A stretch of DNA of 9,261 nucleotides from Pseudomonadota bacterium (GTDB taxonomy: Bacteria; Pseudomonadota; Alphaproteobacteria; Acetobacterales; Acetobacteraceae). This document shows positions 1 through 6,978 of the stretch, piece after piece; position 1 is the first letter of the stretch, and each line of letters opens with the position of its first letter. The position numbers and the translations under genes are program-made. The notes beneath the pieces were generated by a model that worked only from the letters and a program-made list of their open reading frames with translations, ran no database searches and was not told where the DNA came from. The DNA is taken from the NCBI GenBank assembly GCA_021779655.1, contig JAJYAF010000060.1, forward strand, positions 1-9,261, written 5' to 3'.

Positions 1-1101
1 GGTGGGTATGAGGACGCGGTACAATACATTGCCCGGCTTTGGCGCCAACGGGTTGAGGCAAACCGGGACCGGCCGGAATTTATCATATCGGTGAGCGCGC
101 CGAGTAACGCCGAGGCGCATGATATCAGCTTGGCCATCCGCCAGCAGCGCCGGGATATGGGGGAAATCGGCGCGGATCATATCTCGGTCAAAGCCACCGA
201 CGGGGCGGGGGAGCGGGACTATGAATTGGCGCTGGCCGTGGGTGATCGGGTTAGACTGTTCCGACGCACGAATGCCAAGTTCATGGAGATCGGCACGGTG
301 GGGAATATCGGGCGCAACGGCACGGTGCTGGAGATCGCCGCCATTGATGAGGCTGGGCTGACCTTGAAGACCACAACAGGCCGGGAAGGTCTGGTGACGT
401 GGGAGAGCTTGCGGGGTGAGCCAAATGGCAGAGTTCAGTTGGCCTATGGCGATGCGTTGACCACCAACACCGCGCAAGGGAGCACGGTTACTGAACATAT
501 TCATGCCATGCCGGCTGGCACGAAGCTGGTCTCGGCATTCGGGGCCTATACCTCAGGCAGCCGGCACCGGGAGCAGATTTTTATCGTGACGTCGGAAGGG
601 GCGGAGCGTGCAGAGATCATCGCGCGGCGGCCGCTAGGCGACCGGCGCGAGATCGGGCGCGGTGATGTGCGGAACAACATCGTGCGCAATTTTGCGCAGG
701 CGCCGGAGAAGCAAGCGGCGCTGGCGCTGATGGAGCGTGCAGCCGGGCTACGGCGCGGGGCGGTTCAGGCGGCGCAGAAGGTGCACCAGGCGGCGGAAAT
801 GCGCGCGGATGGCCCGGAGCAGGCTTTGATGTTGCGGGAACGGATGTTGAGCCGCCGGATTGCGCAGGCATTTGAGGAGGCGCTGCCCGCTTTGACGGCG
901 CATTTACACCGCCATGGTAAGGTGCTGGGGCGGGTGGCCCGTATCGGCGTGGATTTGGCGGAAATGCTTGCCAGCCTCGCCCGCCGCCAAGCCGCAAGCC
1001 GCCAGAGCGATATGGAATTTTGGCGTGAGCTTGGCCAGCGGGCTGAGCGAGGGCCCGGGTGGGTGGATCAACCCCGGCAATCGCGGCGGCGTGGGCGGTG
1101 A
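1..1101 (+). CDS. MobF/TraA-type conjugative relaxase-helicase, C-terminal part (5' end outside window)
   Basis: Frame 1 is open from the first base to the TGA at 1099-1101, giving 366 residues without a start; the GTG near 91 is internal. The visible part resembles the C-terminal half of the SF1 helicase domain of MobF relaxases (TrwC/TraA family), which nick plasmid DNA at oriT and unwind the transferred strand. The segment around residues 33-55 (SAPSNAEAHDISLAIR) matches the strand and helix following the Walker region. Residues 151-162 (DALTTNTAQGSTV) correspond to helicase motif V, and the GAYTSGSRHREQIFIVT stretch near residue 183 to motif VI. A helical, Arg/Ala-rich tail follows and ends in a basic RQSRRRGR. 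The N-terminal relaxase domain with its Tyr and His triad lies upstream, so the assignment rests on the helicase end alone. It could instead be a RecD-like plasmid helicase, but the tail and motif spacing favour a relaxase. It suggests a conjugative or mobilisable element. Confidence 0.72.
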   Translation, partial: GGYEDAVQYIARLWRQRVEANRDRPEFIISVSAPSNAEAHDISLAIRQQRRDMGEIGADHISVKATDGAGERDYELALAVGDRVRLFRRTNAKFMEIGTVGNIGRNGTVLEIAAIDEAGLTLKTTTGREGLVTWESLRGEPNGRVQLAYGDALTTNTAQGSTVTEHIHAMPAGTKLVSAFGAYTSGSRHREQIFIVTSEGAERAEIIARRPLGDRREIGRGDVRNNIVRNFAQAPEKQAALALMERAAGLRRGAVQAAQKVHQAAEMRADGPEQALMLRERMLSRRIAQAFEEALPALTAHLHRHGKVLGRVARIGVDLAEMLASLARRQAASRQSDMEFWRELGQRAERGPGWVDQPRQSRRRGR

Positions 1102-1115
1102 GGGAAAGGCTAATC

Positions 1116-1136
1116 TGTATTGCATAATGCGCTACA
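1116..1136 (+). promoter_or_regulatory. Candidate operator/promoter of the toxin-antitoxin operon
   Basis: The short gap between the relaxase stop and the antitoxin holds an imperfect palindrome centred on 1126. Its outer arms are TGTA (1116-1119) and TACA (1133-1136), and its core is GCATAATGC (1122-1130); two pairs between arm and core mismatch. A TACAAT hexamer at 1133-1138 and a CATAAT at 1123-1128 could serve as -10 boxes, but no convincing -35 accompanies either. Ribbon-helix-helix antitoxins of this class normally bind such palindromes over their own promoter, and the position 19-37 bases upstream of the gene fits that. The palindrome is seen in the sequence; binding is inferred. Confidence 0.5.
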
Positions 1137-1154
1137 ATCAACTATATCCCGGTT

Positions 1155-1469
1155 ATGACAAGAACCACCGCCATGACCGCTTCGTCCAAGCGTAAAGACC
1201 ATCCGCTCTCGATGCGGTTGCCGGAAGGCGATATCGCGATTATCGACCGTGCGGCGGATTTACGCGGGCGCTCGCGCACGGATTTTGTGCGGGAGGCCGC
1301 GGTGCGGGCCGCTGAGGAAGTGCTGATGGAAAGCACGCTGGTGCGTATGAGCCCGGAAGGGTTTGAGGCGTTCGTTCAAGCCGTCTCCGCCCCCGCGGCA
1401 CCTGTGCCGGAAATGGTGGCCTCTCTGCGCCGCAAGGCGCCGTGGGAAAAAGATACCACGAAGCGTTGA
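1155..1469 (+). CDS. DUF1778/TacA-type ribbon-helix-helix antitoxin
   Basis: Encodes 104 residues if translation starts at 1155. An in-frame ATG at 1173 would give 98 residues, and neither start has a strong Shine-Dalgarno sequence, so the start is uncertain. Residues 14-57 form the DNA-binding ribbon-helix-helix: a beta strand (HPLSMRLPEGD), a helix (IAIIDRAADLRG) and a second helix with RTDFVREAAVRAAEEVL. This is the typical layout of antitoxins that pair with GNAT toxins. The C-terminal part (about 60-104) carries the APWEKD stretch found near the end of this family, the region that wraps and inhibits the toxin. The gene ends in TGATG, overlapping the toxin start by one base, so the two are translationally coupled. 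In the family the antitoxin blocks the acetyltransferase and the complex represses the operon. Family assignment is firm from fold pattern and partner; regulation is inferred. Confidence 0.87.
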   Translation: MTRTTAMTASSKRKDHPLSMRLPEGDIAIIDRAADLRGRSRTDFVREAAVRAAEEVLMESTLVRMSPEGFEAFVQAVSAPAAPVPEMVASLRRKAPWEKDTTKR

Positions 1470-1990
1470 TGGCCGAGGTGTTGCTCTCCGCACCGGAGCT
1501 TCTGCATGCTCGGCATGATGTATCTCACTTCTCCTGCGGTAAGCCTTCTCTCGACCACTGGCTGAAGAGCCGGGCGCTGGCCAATCAGCAGAAAGGATTC
1601 TCCGTGGTCATGGTGGTCCATGTGGCGGGCCGAGTGGTGGGCTATTACGGCCTGGCCCCCACCGCCGTTGTTCCAGCCACCCTGCCACGCGCCATCCGCA
1701 CCGGCCAGCCGCCGAACCCGATGCCGTGTATCCTGCTCGGCCAGCTTGCCACAGACACGGCCTGGGCGGGGCAAGGGATTGGCGTAGGGTTGCTCAACCA
1801 CGCGCTGGCCCGCAGCGTGAATGGGGCCGCGCTGATCGGCGGGCGGGCGCTCATGGTCAACGCCATCGATGATGAGGCCGCCGGGTTCTGGCGCCGCCGG
1901 GGGTTTATGCCGTCGAAGGACAATGCGCTCGTGCTGTTCCGGTCGATCGGCGATATCGCGGCATCTTTGAAGGCAGCCAGCGAGACGTGA
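1469..1990 (+). CDS. TacT-like GNAT N-acetyltransferase toxin
   Basis: Encodes 173 residues starting at the ATG that overlaps the antitoxin stop. A longer in-frame start at 1442 adds nine residues but lies inside the antitoxin gene and breaks the coupled TGATG arrangement. The family transfers acetyl groups from acetyl-CoA to the amino group of aminoacyl-tRNAs, halting translation. Visible signs are the N-terminal motif HFSCGKPSLDHWL (20-32), a GYYGLAP strand (58-64), LLGQLATD (79-86) and the acetyl-CoA pyrophosphate-binding loop QGIGVG (92-97, consensus Q/RxxGxG/A). The C-terminal FWRRRGF (130-136) stands where family members usually read FYxxxGF; the Tyr there is the residue implicated in catalysis, and here it is Trp131. 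The tail (LVLFRSIGDIAASL) is longer than in Salmonella TacT. Position after a DUF1778 antitoxin makes a toxin role likely, but activity with Trp131 is unproven. Substrate tRNA cannot be read from sequence. Confidence 0.85.
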   Translation: MAEVLLSAPELLHARHDVSHFSCGKPSLDHWLKSRALANQQKGFSVVMVVHVAGRVVGYYGLAPTAVVPATLPRAIRTGQPPNPMPCILLGQLATDTAWAGQGIGVGLLNHALARSVNGAALIGGRALMVNAIDDEAAGFWRRRGFMPSKDNALVLFRSIGDIAASLKAASET

Positions 1991-2020
1991 TTTACTATCC
2001 GGGCGTCACTTCATGCCACA
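1991..2020. other. Convergent intergenic gap of 30 bases
   Basis: This gap separates the stop of the GNAT toxin (plus strand) from the stop of the helicase (minus strand). It contains no G/C-rich hairpin followed by a T run on either strand, only a weak four-base complementarity (GTGA at 1987-1990 with TCAC at 2006-2009). Transcripts from the two operons therefore probably run into each other or end by a factor-dependent route. Confidence 0.55.
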
Positions 2021-4033
2021 TCAGGGCAGAAAGTCGGCCAAATATTCCGATGCCGGTGTCACACCCGTCAGCAGCAGATGTTCGCGGGCCCGGGTGCAGG
2101 CAACGTAGAGCAGGCGCCGCTCGGTCTCGTAAATGTCATCGAGTTCTGCTTCGTCCGCCGCATCTGCGACCCGTTCATCGAGCGGAAGAATGCCCTGGTC
2201 GCAGGCCATCACCACCACGGCCCGGAATTCGAGGCCTTTTGCAAGACTCATAGGCGCTGTAATGGTCTCTTCGGCCCCCGCGATTCCCGTGATGGCCGCC
2301 CTTGCCCGGGGTACCAACTGCGGCGTACGGACAAAAAGACCAATTTCACCGGGCGCGATGCCTGCCTCGATCCATTCCTCAACTTTTTGGCGGACCAAAT
2401 TGGCTTCGGCCTCACCATAGGCGAGTGTGTGCACCTCCGGTGCCGGGCCATCGAACACCGAAACGATCCCCCGCCGCTCGTCTTCGAGCCCATCGGTATC
2501 ACGCAGTACCATCGGCAAGAGCCGGTCCGCGGCGCGCCTGATCTGCTGCGAGGTACGGTAGCAGACTTTGAGCGTGGATGAGCGGCCCCGGACATCGACG
2601 CCAAGGCTCGCCCAGGAATAAGGATGCTGGAAAATACGCTGCCCTACATCCCCGACCAGGAACAGACCATCCGCCTTTGCCGGCGCAAGTGCCGCAAAGA
2701 ATCTCAGCTCGGCGGGGGCAAGGTCTTGTGCTTCATCGATGATGACGTGATCGAACGGCTTATGCTCCCGCTGGGCAAGTGCAGCCGCGAGGCCGGTGAA
2801 AACCTCCGCCCATGTCGTGTATCGTTCGGCGGCCAACGCCTCGCGCACGGCCTGGAACACGGGCCACAGGCTGGCGCGCTGGTTGGGGGCGAGCCTGCTT
2901 TTCCGCCCCATGCGTTGAACCGTGGCATAGGCATCCGGCGAATTTATGCCCCAGGCGTCGATGACGTTGGTCCATTCGGATAATAAAAACCGTTCCGAAA
3001 ATCCCTTGAGATTTGCCCCAGCATCCCGCAGCCGCTCGCGCAGTACAATGTCCGATGCGATACGTGGGCGCACGCCATGTTCGAGCTGGTACATCTGCTC
3101 GGCAATGCCCTGGAAAGAAGCGGTGGTGATGCGTGGCACGATGCCGCCGGTTTCAGGCGCCAGCACCAGCAGCTTTTTCGCCATGGCATCGGCCAGAGGT
3201 TGCGAGAAGCTCGCCAGCAAGATGCGCGCCTTGGGGTTTTCGCGTGCCAGCCGCACCGCGCGGTGCAGTGCCACGATGGTTTTGCCGGTGCCAGCCGATC
3301 CTGCGACCCGTGCCGGGCCGGAGAAGCTGCGCGTGGTGAGCGCACGCTGGGAGGGGTGCAGGAACACGCCCCATTTTTCCCAAGGATAGGAGAGTGCCTG
3401 TTCCAGCTCCTCCTGGTCGGCAATGGGCCTGATCCGCCGCAGCGCATCGGGGTGGGTGAAGGGGCTTGCGGCGGCTGGGGCCGGGGCGGTCAGCCTGCCG
3501 GTGGCGGCATATTCCAGCAGGGCTTCGGCGGCTTCGGCGGGCAGGTGTTGGGCAAGGGCAAAGAACCCGTCCTCCGTCGCGGCACGCACATCGGCCAGCC
3601 AGTCGGCTGGCACGCCAATGGAGAGCAGCGCATTGTCATCCAGGCGGGCGAACAAAGCCGGGGCTGGCGTTGCCTGTGGCGCCGCTGGAACCGGCGCCTC
3701 GGTCAGTTCACGCACTTCGACAATCTGAATGGCGCCGGTGCGCGGGTGTGCCTCTATCCGCCGCCGTTCCGCCCAGGCGTAGGCATCATCGTGATGCCCG
3801 ACATAGGCAACCAGCAGGCTCTCCCCGGTTTTATGGATGATCAACCGCACATCACGGTTGACGCGGGCGGACCAGAAATTCCTGTCCTTGCTTTTGTCGA
3901 TCCGATGCAGTTGCAGCCCGTTGCCGGTGGGGTCCATCTGCAAATCGAACACACTGGCTTTTACCGCCTTCTGGTCCTGGCCAGAGAGGCGGTTGAACGA
4001 TGCGGTAAAGCTTTCGGCGATGAGAAAGTTCAC
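2021..4033 (-). CDS. RelE/YoeB-like domain fused to UvrD/Rep-type SF1 helicase, third gene of the RM operon
   Basis: Encodes 670 residues from a GTG start at 4033, two bases after the mod stop. A GGGG run about seven bases upstream can act as ribosome binding site. Residues 1-91 resemble RelE/ParE-superfamily toxins: FWSARVNRDVRLII (53-66) and VGHHDDAYAWAERR (78-91), with Arg57, Arg60, Arg63, His81 and Tyr85 at positions where such RNases carry functional residues. Ala/Pro-rich linkers near 112-126 and 182-191 flank a helical middle part. A short SF1A helicase follows: Q-motif HPSQR (226-230), Walker A GSAGTGKT (245-252), Walker B IIDEAQD (431-437), motif III GDVGQRIF (461-468), motif IV CYRTSQQIR (491-499), motif V AKGLEF (598-603) and motif VI LLYVACTRAREHL (641-653). 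All key ATPase residues appear intact. The helicase part is much shorter than UvrD and no PD-(D/E)XK nuclease follows it. A role as helicase accessory to the restriction system is inferred from the operon; no separate antitoxin is seen for the RelE part. Confidence 0.85.
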   Translation of the reverse strand: MNFLIAESFTASFNRLSGQDQKAVKASVFDLQMDPTGNGLQLHRIDKSKDRNFWSARVNRDVRLIIHKTGESLLVAYVGHHDDAYAWAERRRIEAHPRTGAIQIVEVRELTEAPVPAAPQATPAPALFARLDDNALLSIGVPADWLADVRAATEDGFFALAQHLPAEAAEALLEYAATGRLTAPAPAAASPFTHPDALRRIRPIADQEELEQALSYPWEKWGVFLHPSQRALTTRSFSGPARVAGSAGTGKTIVALHRAVRLARENPKARILLASFSQPLADAMAKKLLVLAPETGGIVPRITTASFQGIAEQMYQLEHGVRPRIASDIVLRERLRDAGANLKGFSERFLLSEWTNVIDAWGINSPDAYATVQRMGRKSRLAPNQRASLWPVFQAVREALAAERYTTWAEVFTGLAAALAQREHKPFDHVIIDEAQDLAPAELRFFAALAPAKADGLFLVGDVGQRIFQHPYSWASLGVDVRGRSSTLKVCYRTSQQIRRAADRLLPMVLRDTDGLEDERRGIVSVFDGPAPEVHTLAYGEAEANLVRQKVEEWIEAGIAPGEIGLFVRTPQLVPRARAAITGIAGAEETITAPMSLAKGLEFRAVVVMACDQGILPLDERVADAADEAELDDIYETERRLLYVACTRAREHLLLTGVTPASEYLADFLP

Positions 4034-4035
4034 GG

Positions 4036-6978
4036 CTAAACCCCGAACACTTTCATGACCTCATCACCGAAATGATTGATCACCTTCACCGCGATGCGCC
4101 CACCCTCTGGCCGCGCGAAGGGGCGGGAGGTGTCGGCGTAGAGCGTGGCCCAGGCATCTTCGTCGATCTCGGCTTTCAGCGCGGTTTTCAGGCTCTTGTA
4201 CGGGTCGTTGGCGCCGAGGAAATAGGCGTGGCGGACGAAGAAGCTTTCTTCGTTATAATCGGTGTCAATGAACCAGGCGGCGATGCCTGATGTGTCGTTG
4301 GAGCGTATATCGCCGGTATTGGGGTCGAATACATCCACCCCGTTCACCTTCACGCGCAGTTCCGGCCCGCCATCGTCGAGGATTTCCACATCCGGCTCGC
4401 CGAACACCACGAACATATTGCCACGGCCGGTGTTTTTCAGCTCGTCGGACATATGCATGTCCGGGTTGATGCGCGCCTTGATGATGTTCAGGCTGCCGAG
4501 CTTGTCCAACTCGGTGGAATGGGCATCGAAATTGAAGGCGCAGGCGATCAGAACGTCAAACCGCGCATCCGCCGCCTCGCGCGCGGCCCGCACCACATCC
4601 TGGCGGCCCACCGTGCCATATTCCGGGCCGATAAGGATGGCGGCGCGGCGCTCCGGCCCGTTTTCGCCCTCGATGAAAATACCGCTGGCGCCGATATACT
4701 GGCCGGGCCAGGGGGTGAGGCTTTCAAACACGATTCGGTCGGCCTTCTTCGCCTGTTTCACGCCTTCGGATTTCAGATAATCGATGACGATGGAGGAAAA
4801 ATCCTGGCCGGCGCGGGTGGCGTCCGCGGGCGGGGCATCGCTGAGCAGCTCCTCCTCGCTGGCGGGCAGCACGCGGTGGGGCGAGAGGCTTTCCACCGTG
4901 AAGGGGCCGGCGACGCGCACGCGGGCATTGTCGGTATAGGGTTTGTCGTAGAGATATTCGACGTCCGCGCGGGCGGCGATGCTGGCATCAATCTCGCGCT
5001 GGCGGGCGATGCGCGCTTCCCACCATTGTTCATGCGTTTGCCGAATTTCGTTGTTCGAAAAAGGTTTTGGCGCTGATCTGACCGTCTTTTGAAAGCCCCC
5101 ATCGAGATATTCTGAAATATCACGAGGGATTTCCCATTCCTGCCAATTTTTTTCGAGGCCGCGGTTTAGCTTTGCGCGCAGTGGCTCCAGCACGGTTTGC
5201 CATTTCTCCCAAATCTCGTCGATGAGCTGGTTGTTGGCGATGGATTTGAGGGTGATGTGCGGCACGCGCTCATACACAAAGCCCTGGCGGATGTCGTTCT
5301 GCACGGGTGTGTCCGGCAGCACGCGCTGTTGCAAGGCGGCCTCCTTGGCACGGCCTTCCCGGCTGTCCGCCAGCAGATACCAGGGGTAGCGCGCGGCCAT
5401 CAGGCGGGTGCGGGCCAAAGCCAGAGCGACGCGGCTGGTGTCCATGGTAATCCAGCGCCGCCCCCATTGCTCGGCGACGTAAGCGGTGGTGCCGGAGCCG
5501 CAAGTGGGGTCGAGAACGAGGTCCCCTGGGTCGGTGGCCATCAAGATGCAGCGTTCGATGACACGTTCATTCGTTTGAACGACATAATTAGCATCGCGAG
5601 CCCCGACTGTATCCGACCAGTTCAGGTTAATTTTTGTTGTGTCGTCATCGGACAGTTTCATTACATAACGTAGAAATGTACCCTCAGGCTCAATTCGACC
5701 AGCTTTTTTTAATCGCTCTACTTTATCAATCGTACTCGGGTAGCAAGCTCCGGGAGGTGGCACCCATTCCTTGCCTTGATACCACACGGGATAGCGATCT
5801 TTTGCGCTAAACGAGGGGGGCCACATAGAAACAAGCCGGAACGGCTCTCCGCCCGGAGCCAAAGCAAGCTCGCGCTTATCATACTTAATACGCTCTCCGT
5901 CGCGGCTCTCTCGCCAATTCCAATGAAAATCGCCTTCAATGTTAATTTTTGCTAACAATCTTCGGAACTTAACGTGATTTGAGGATTTAGCGTACCAGAG
6001 AATATAATCTCCCATTTTTTCTAGATATTTAGCTCCAAGTGGCATCGTTTTCTTACGAAACCAAATCGTCCCGATACAATTTCCTTCCCCGAACACTTCG
6101 TCCATAATCGAACGAATTCGATGCACGTTCTCGTCGCTAATCTGCACAAAAACCGAGCCGCTCTCCGTCAGCAAATCGCGCATCACGGTCAGTCGGTCGC
6201 GCAGGTATGTGAGGTAGGAGTGAATGCCATCCTTCCAGGTATCCCGAAACGCTTTCACCTGCTCCGGCTCGCGGGAAATATCGGTCTGTTTGCCGTCCTT
6301 CACATCGCGGCTTTGCGTGCTCACCTGCCAGTTGGAATTGAATTTTATCCCGTAAGGCGGGTCAAAATAAATACATTGCACCTTGCCGCGCAAAGCCTCG
6401 CGCTCGGCCAGGCTGGCCATCACTTGGAGGGAATCCCCCAGGATCATGCGGTTGGACCAATGCTGGTCGTGCTGGTAAAATTCCGCCCGCTGCTCGGGCG
6501 AGATGCCGTTAAAATCAGCGAACAAATCCGGCATCTCGCTCCGCGCCTCACGCGTTTGCGCGGTGCGGCGTTTCAAATCGTCGATGATCGCCTTCGGGTG
6601 GATTTTCTCCTGAATATAGAGCGGCGGCACATTCACCACGAGGTCTGACCAGTCCTGCCTGTCCTTGCCGCGCCAGACCAGTTGCGCGTCTGACAAAGTG
6701 AGCGTGCCGGTGCGCGCCAGCTCTTCCATCTGCGCGTCAGATATGGTGATGCGCGCCCCGTTCCAGATCAGCTCCGGCGCGGCAGGCTCCTCCGCCGTGC
6801 GGGTCTGCGCTTCAGCCAAAGGCCGGGCGCGCGGGTAATGCTTGGGCGGGCGCGGGGCGGAATCCTCATCGCGCTGGAAAAAGCTTTCCATCTCGGCGGT
6901 GGGAATATTCCGCCTGGTCGCCGCCTCATGCTTCAGCGCGTCAATCTGCTTGGCGGAGGATTTGGGAGCACGGGCCAT
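4036..6978 (-). CDS. mod: Type III-like (beta-class) site-specific DNA methyltransferase
   Basis: Encodes 980 residues from an ATG at 6978 that overlaps the res TGA by one base; an AAAAGG about ten bases upstream is the likely ribosome binding site. It should transfer a methyl group from S-adenosylmethionine to an exocyclic amino group, most likely of adenine, within the recognition sequence. Motif IV, FDPPYG, lies at 205-210 and the AdoMet-binding motif DPTCGSGT at 490-497. This IV-before-I order marks the beta class, to which Type III Mod subunits belong. The stretch between them (about 300-465) is the expected target recognition domain and is AT-richer than the rest. Residues 1-200 include a charged N-terminus and WNGARITISDAQ. 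The protein is clearly longer than EcoP1/EcoP15 Mod (about 645 residues), mainly through a C-terminal part (about 690-980) containing ACAFNFDAHS, NPDMHMSDELKNT and NMFVVFGEPDVEI, whose role is unknown to me. Catalytic motifs appear intact. Confidence 0.9.
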   Translation of the reverse strand: MARAPKSSAKQIDALKHEAATRRNIPTAEMESFFQRDEDSAPRPPKHYPRARPLAEAQTRTAEEPAAPELIWNGARITISDAQMEELARTGTLTLSDAQLVWRGKDRQDWSDLVVNVPPLYIQEKIHPKAIIDDLKRRTAQTREARSEMPDLFADFNGISPEQRAEFYQHDQHWSNRMILGDSLQVMASLAEREALRGKVQCIYFDPPYGIKFNSNWQVSTQSRDVKDGKQTDISREPEQVKAFRDTWKDGIHSYLTYLRDRLTVMRDLLTESGSVFVQISDENVHRIRSIMDEVFGEGNCIGTIWFRKKTMPLGAKYLEKMGDYILWYAKSSNHVKFRRLLAKINIEGDFHWNWRESRDGERIKYDKRELALAPGGEPFRLVSMWPPSFSAKDRYPVWYQGKEWVPPPGACYPSTIDKVERLKKAGRIEPEGTFLRYVMKLSDDDTTKINLNWSDTVGARDANYVVQTNERVIERCILMATDPGDLVLDPTCGSGTTAYVAEQWGRRWITMDTSRVALALARTRLMAARYPWYLLADSREGRAKEAALQQRVLPDTPVQNDIRQGFVYERVPHITLKSIANNQLIDEIWEKWQTVLEPLRAKLNRGLEKNWQEWEIPRDISEYLDGGFQKTVRSAPKPFSNNEIRQTHEQWWEARIARQREIDASIAARADVEYLYDKPYTDNARVRVAGPFTVESLSPHRVLPASEEELLSDAPPADATRAGQDFSSIVIDYLKSEGVKQAKKADRIVFESLTPWPGQYIGASGIFIEGENGPERRAAILIGPEYGTVGRQDVVRAAREAADARFDVLIACAFNFDAHSTELDKLGSLNIIKARINPDMHMSDELKNTGRGNMFVVFGEPDVEILDDGGPELRVKVNGVDVFDPNTGDIRSNDTSGIAAWFIDTDYNEESFFVRHAYFLGANDPYKSLKTALKAEIDEDAWATLYADTSRPFARPEGGRIAVKVINHFGDEVMKVFGV
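5581..6120. other. AT-richer segment inside mod covering the target recognition domain
   Basis: By hand count about 46% of these 540 bases are G or C, falling to about 32% at 6001-6060, whereas many flanking stretches of the same gene exceed 60%. The segment codes for about residues 287-466, between the DPPY motif and the AdoMet-binding motif, which is where beta-class methyltransferases hold their target recognition domain. The reading frame is unbroken across it. Such a patch is expected if the specificity domain was acquired separately by recombination; other causes, such as an Asn/Lys/Tyr-rich fold, would also lower GC. Confidence 0.6.

Noticed and set aside
91..93. GTG as start of the relaxase-like gene
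   Set aside because: The same frame is open from base 1 with helicase-like sequence, so this is an internal Val codon.
617..1141. Open frame of 174 codons on the minus strand opposite the relaxase end
   Set aside because: Pro/Ala-rich shadow of the relaxase reading frame, without a plausible domain.
1442..1468. Upstream ATG for the GNAT toxin
   Set aside because: It would extend the overlap with the antitoxin to 28 bases. The ATG at 1469 forms the usual coupled TGATG and starts at the expected family N-terminus.
1987..2009. GTGA/TCAC complementarity between the convergent genes as terminator
   Set aside because: The stem is only four bases with a long loop and no T run on either side.
3521..3540. 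Tandem GGCTTCGGC repeat of nine bases
   Set aside because: Only two copies, within coding sequence for an AEAAEA helix of the fusion protein; no sign of a longer or variable repeat tract.
3077..4039. Open frame of 320 codons on the plus strand opposite the helicase gene
   Set aside because: It lies wholly within a gene with intact SF1 motifs and has no recognisable domain; a codon-phase shadow.
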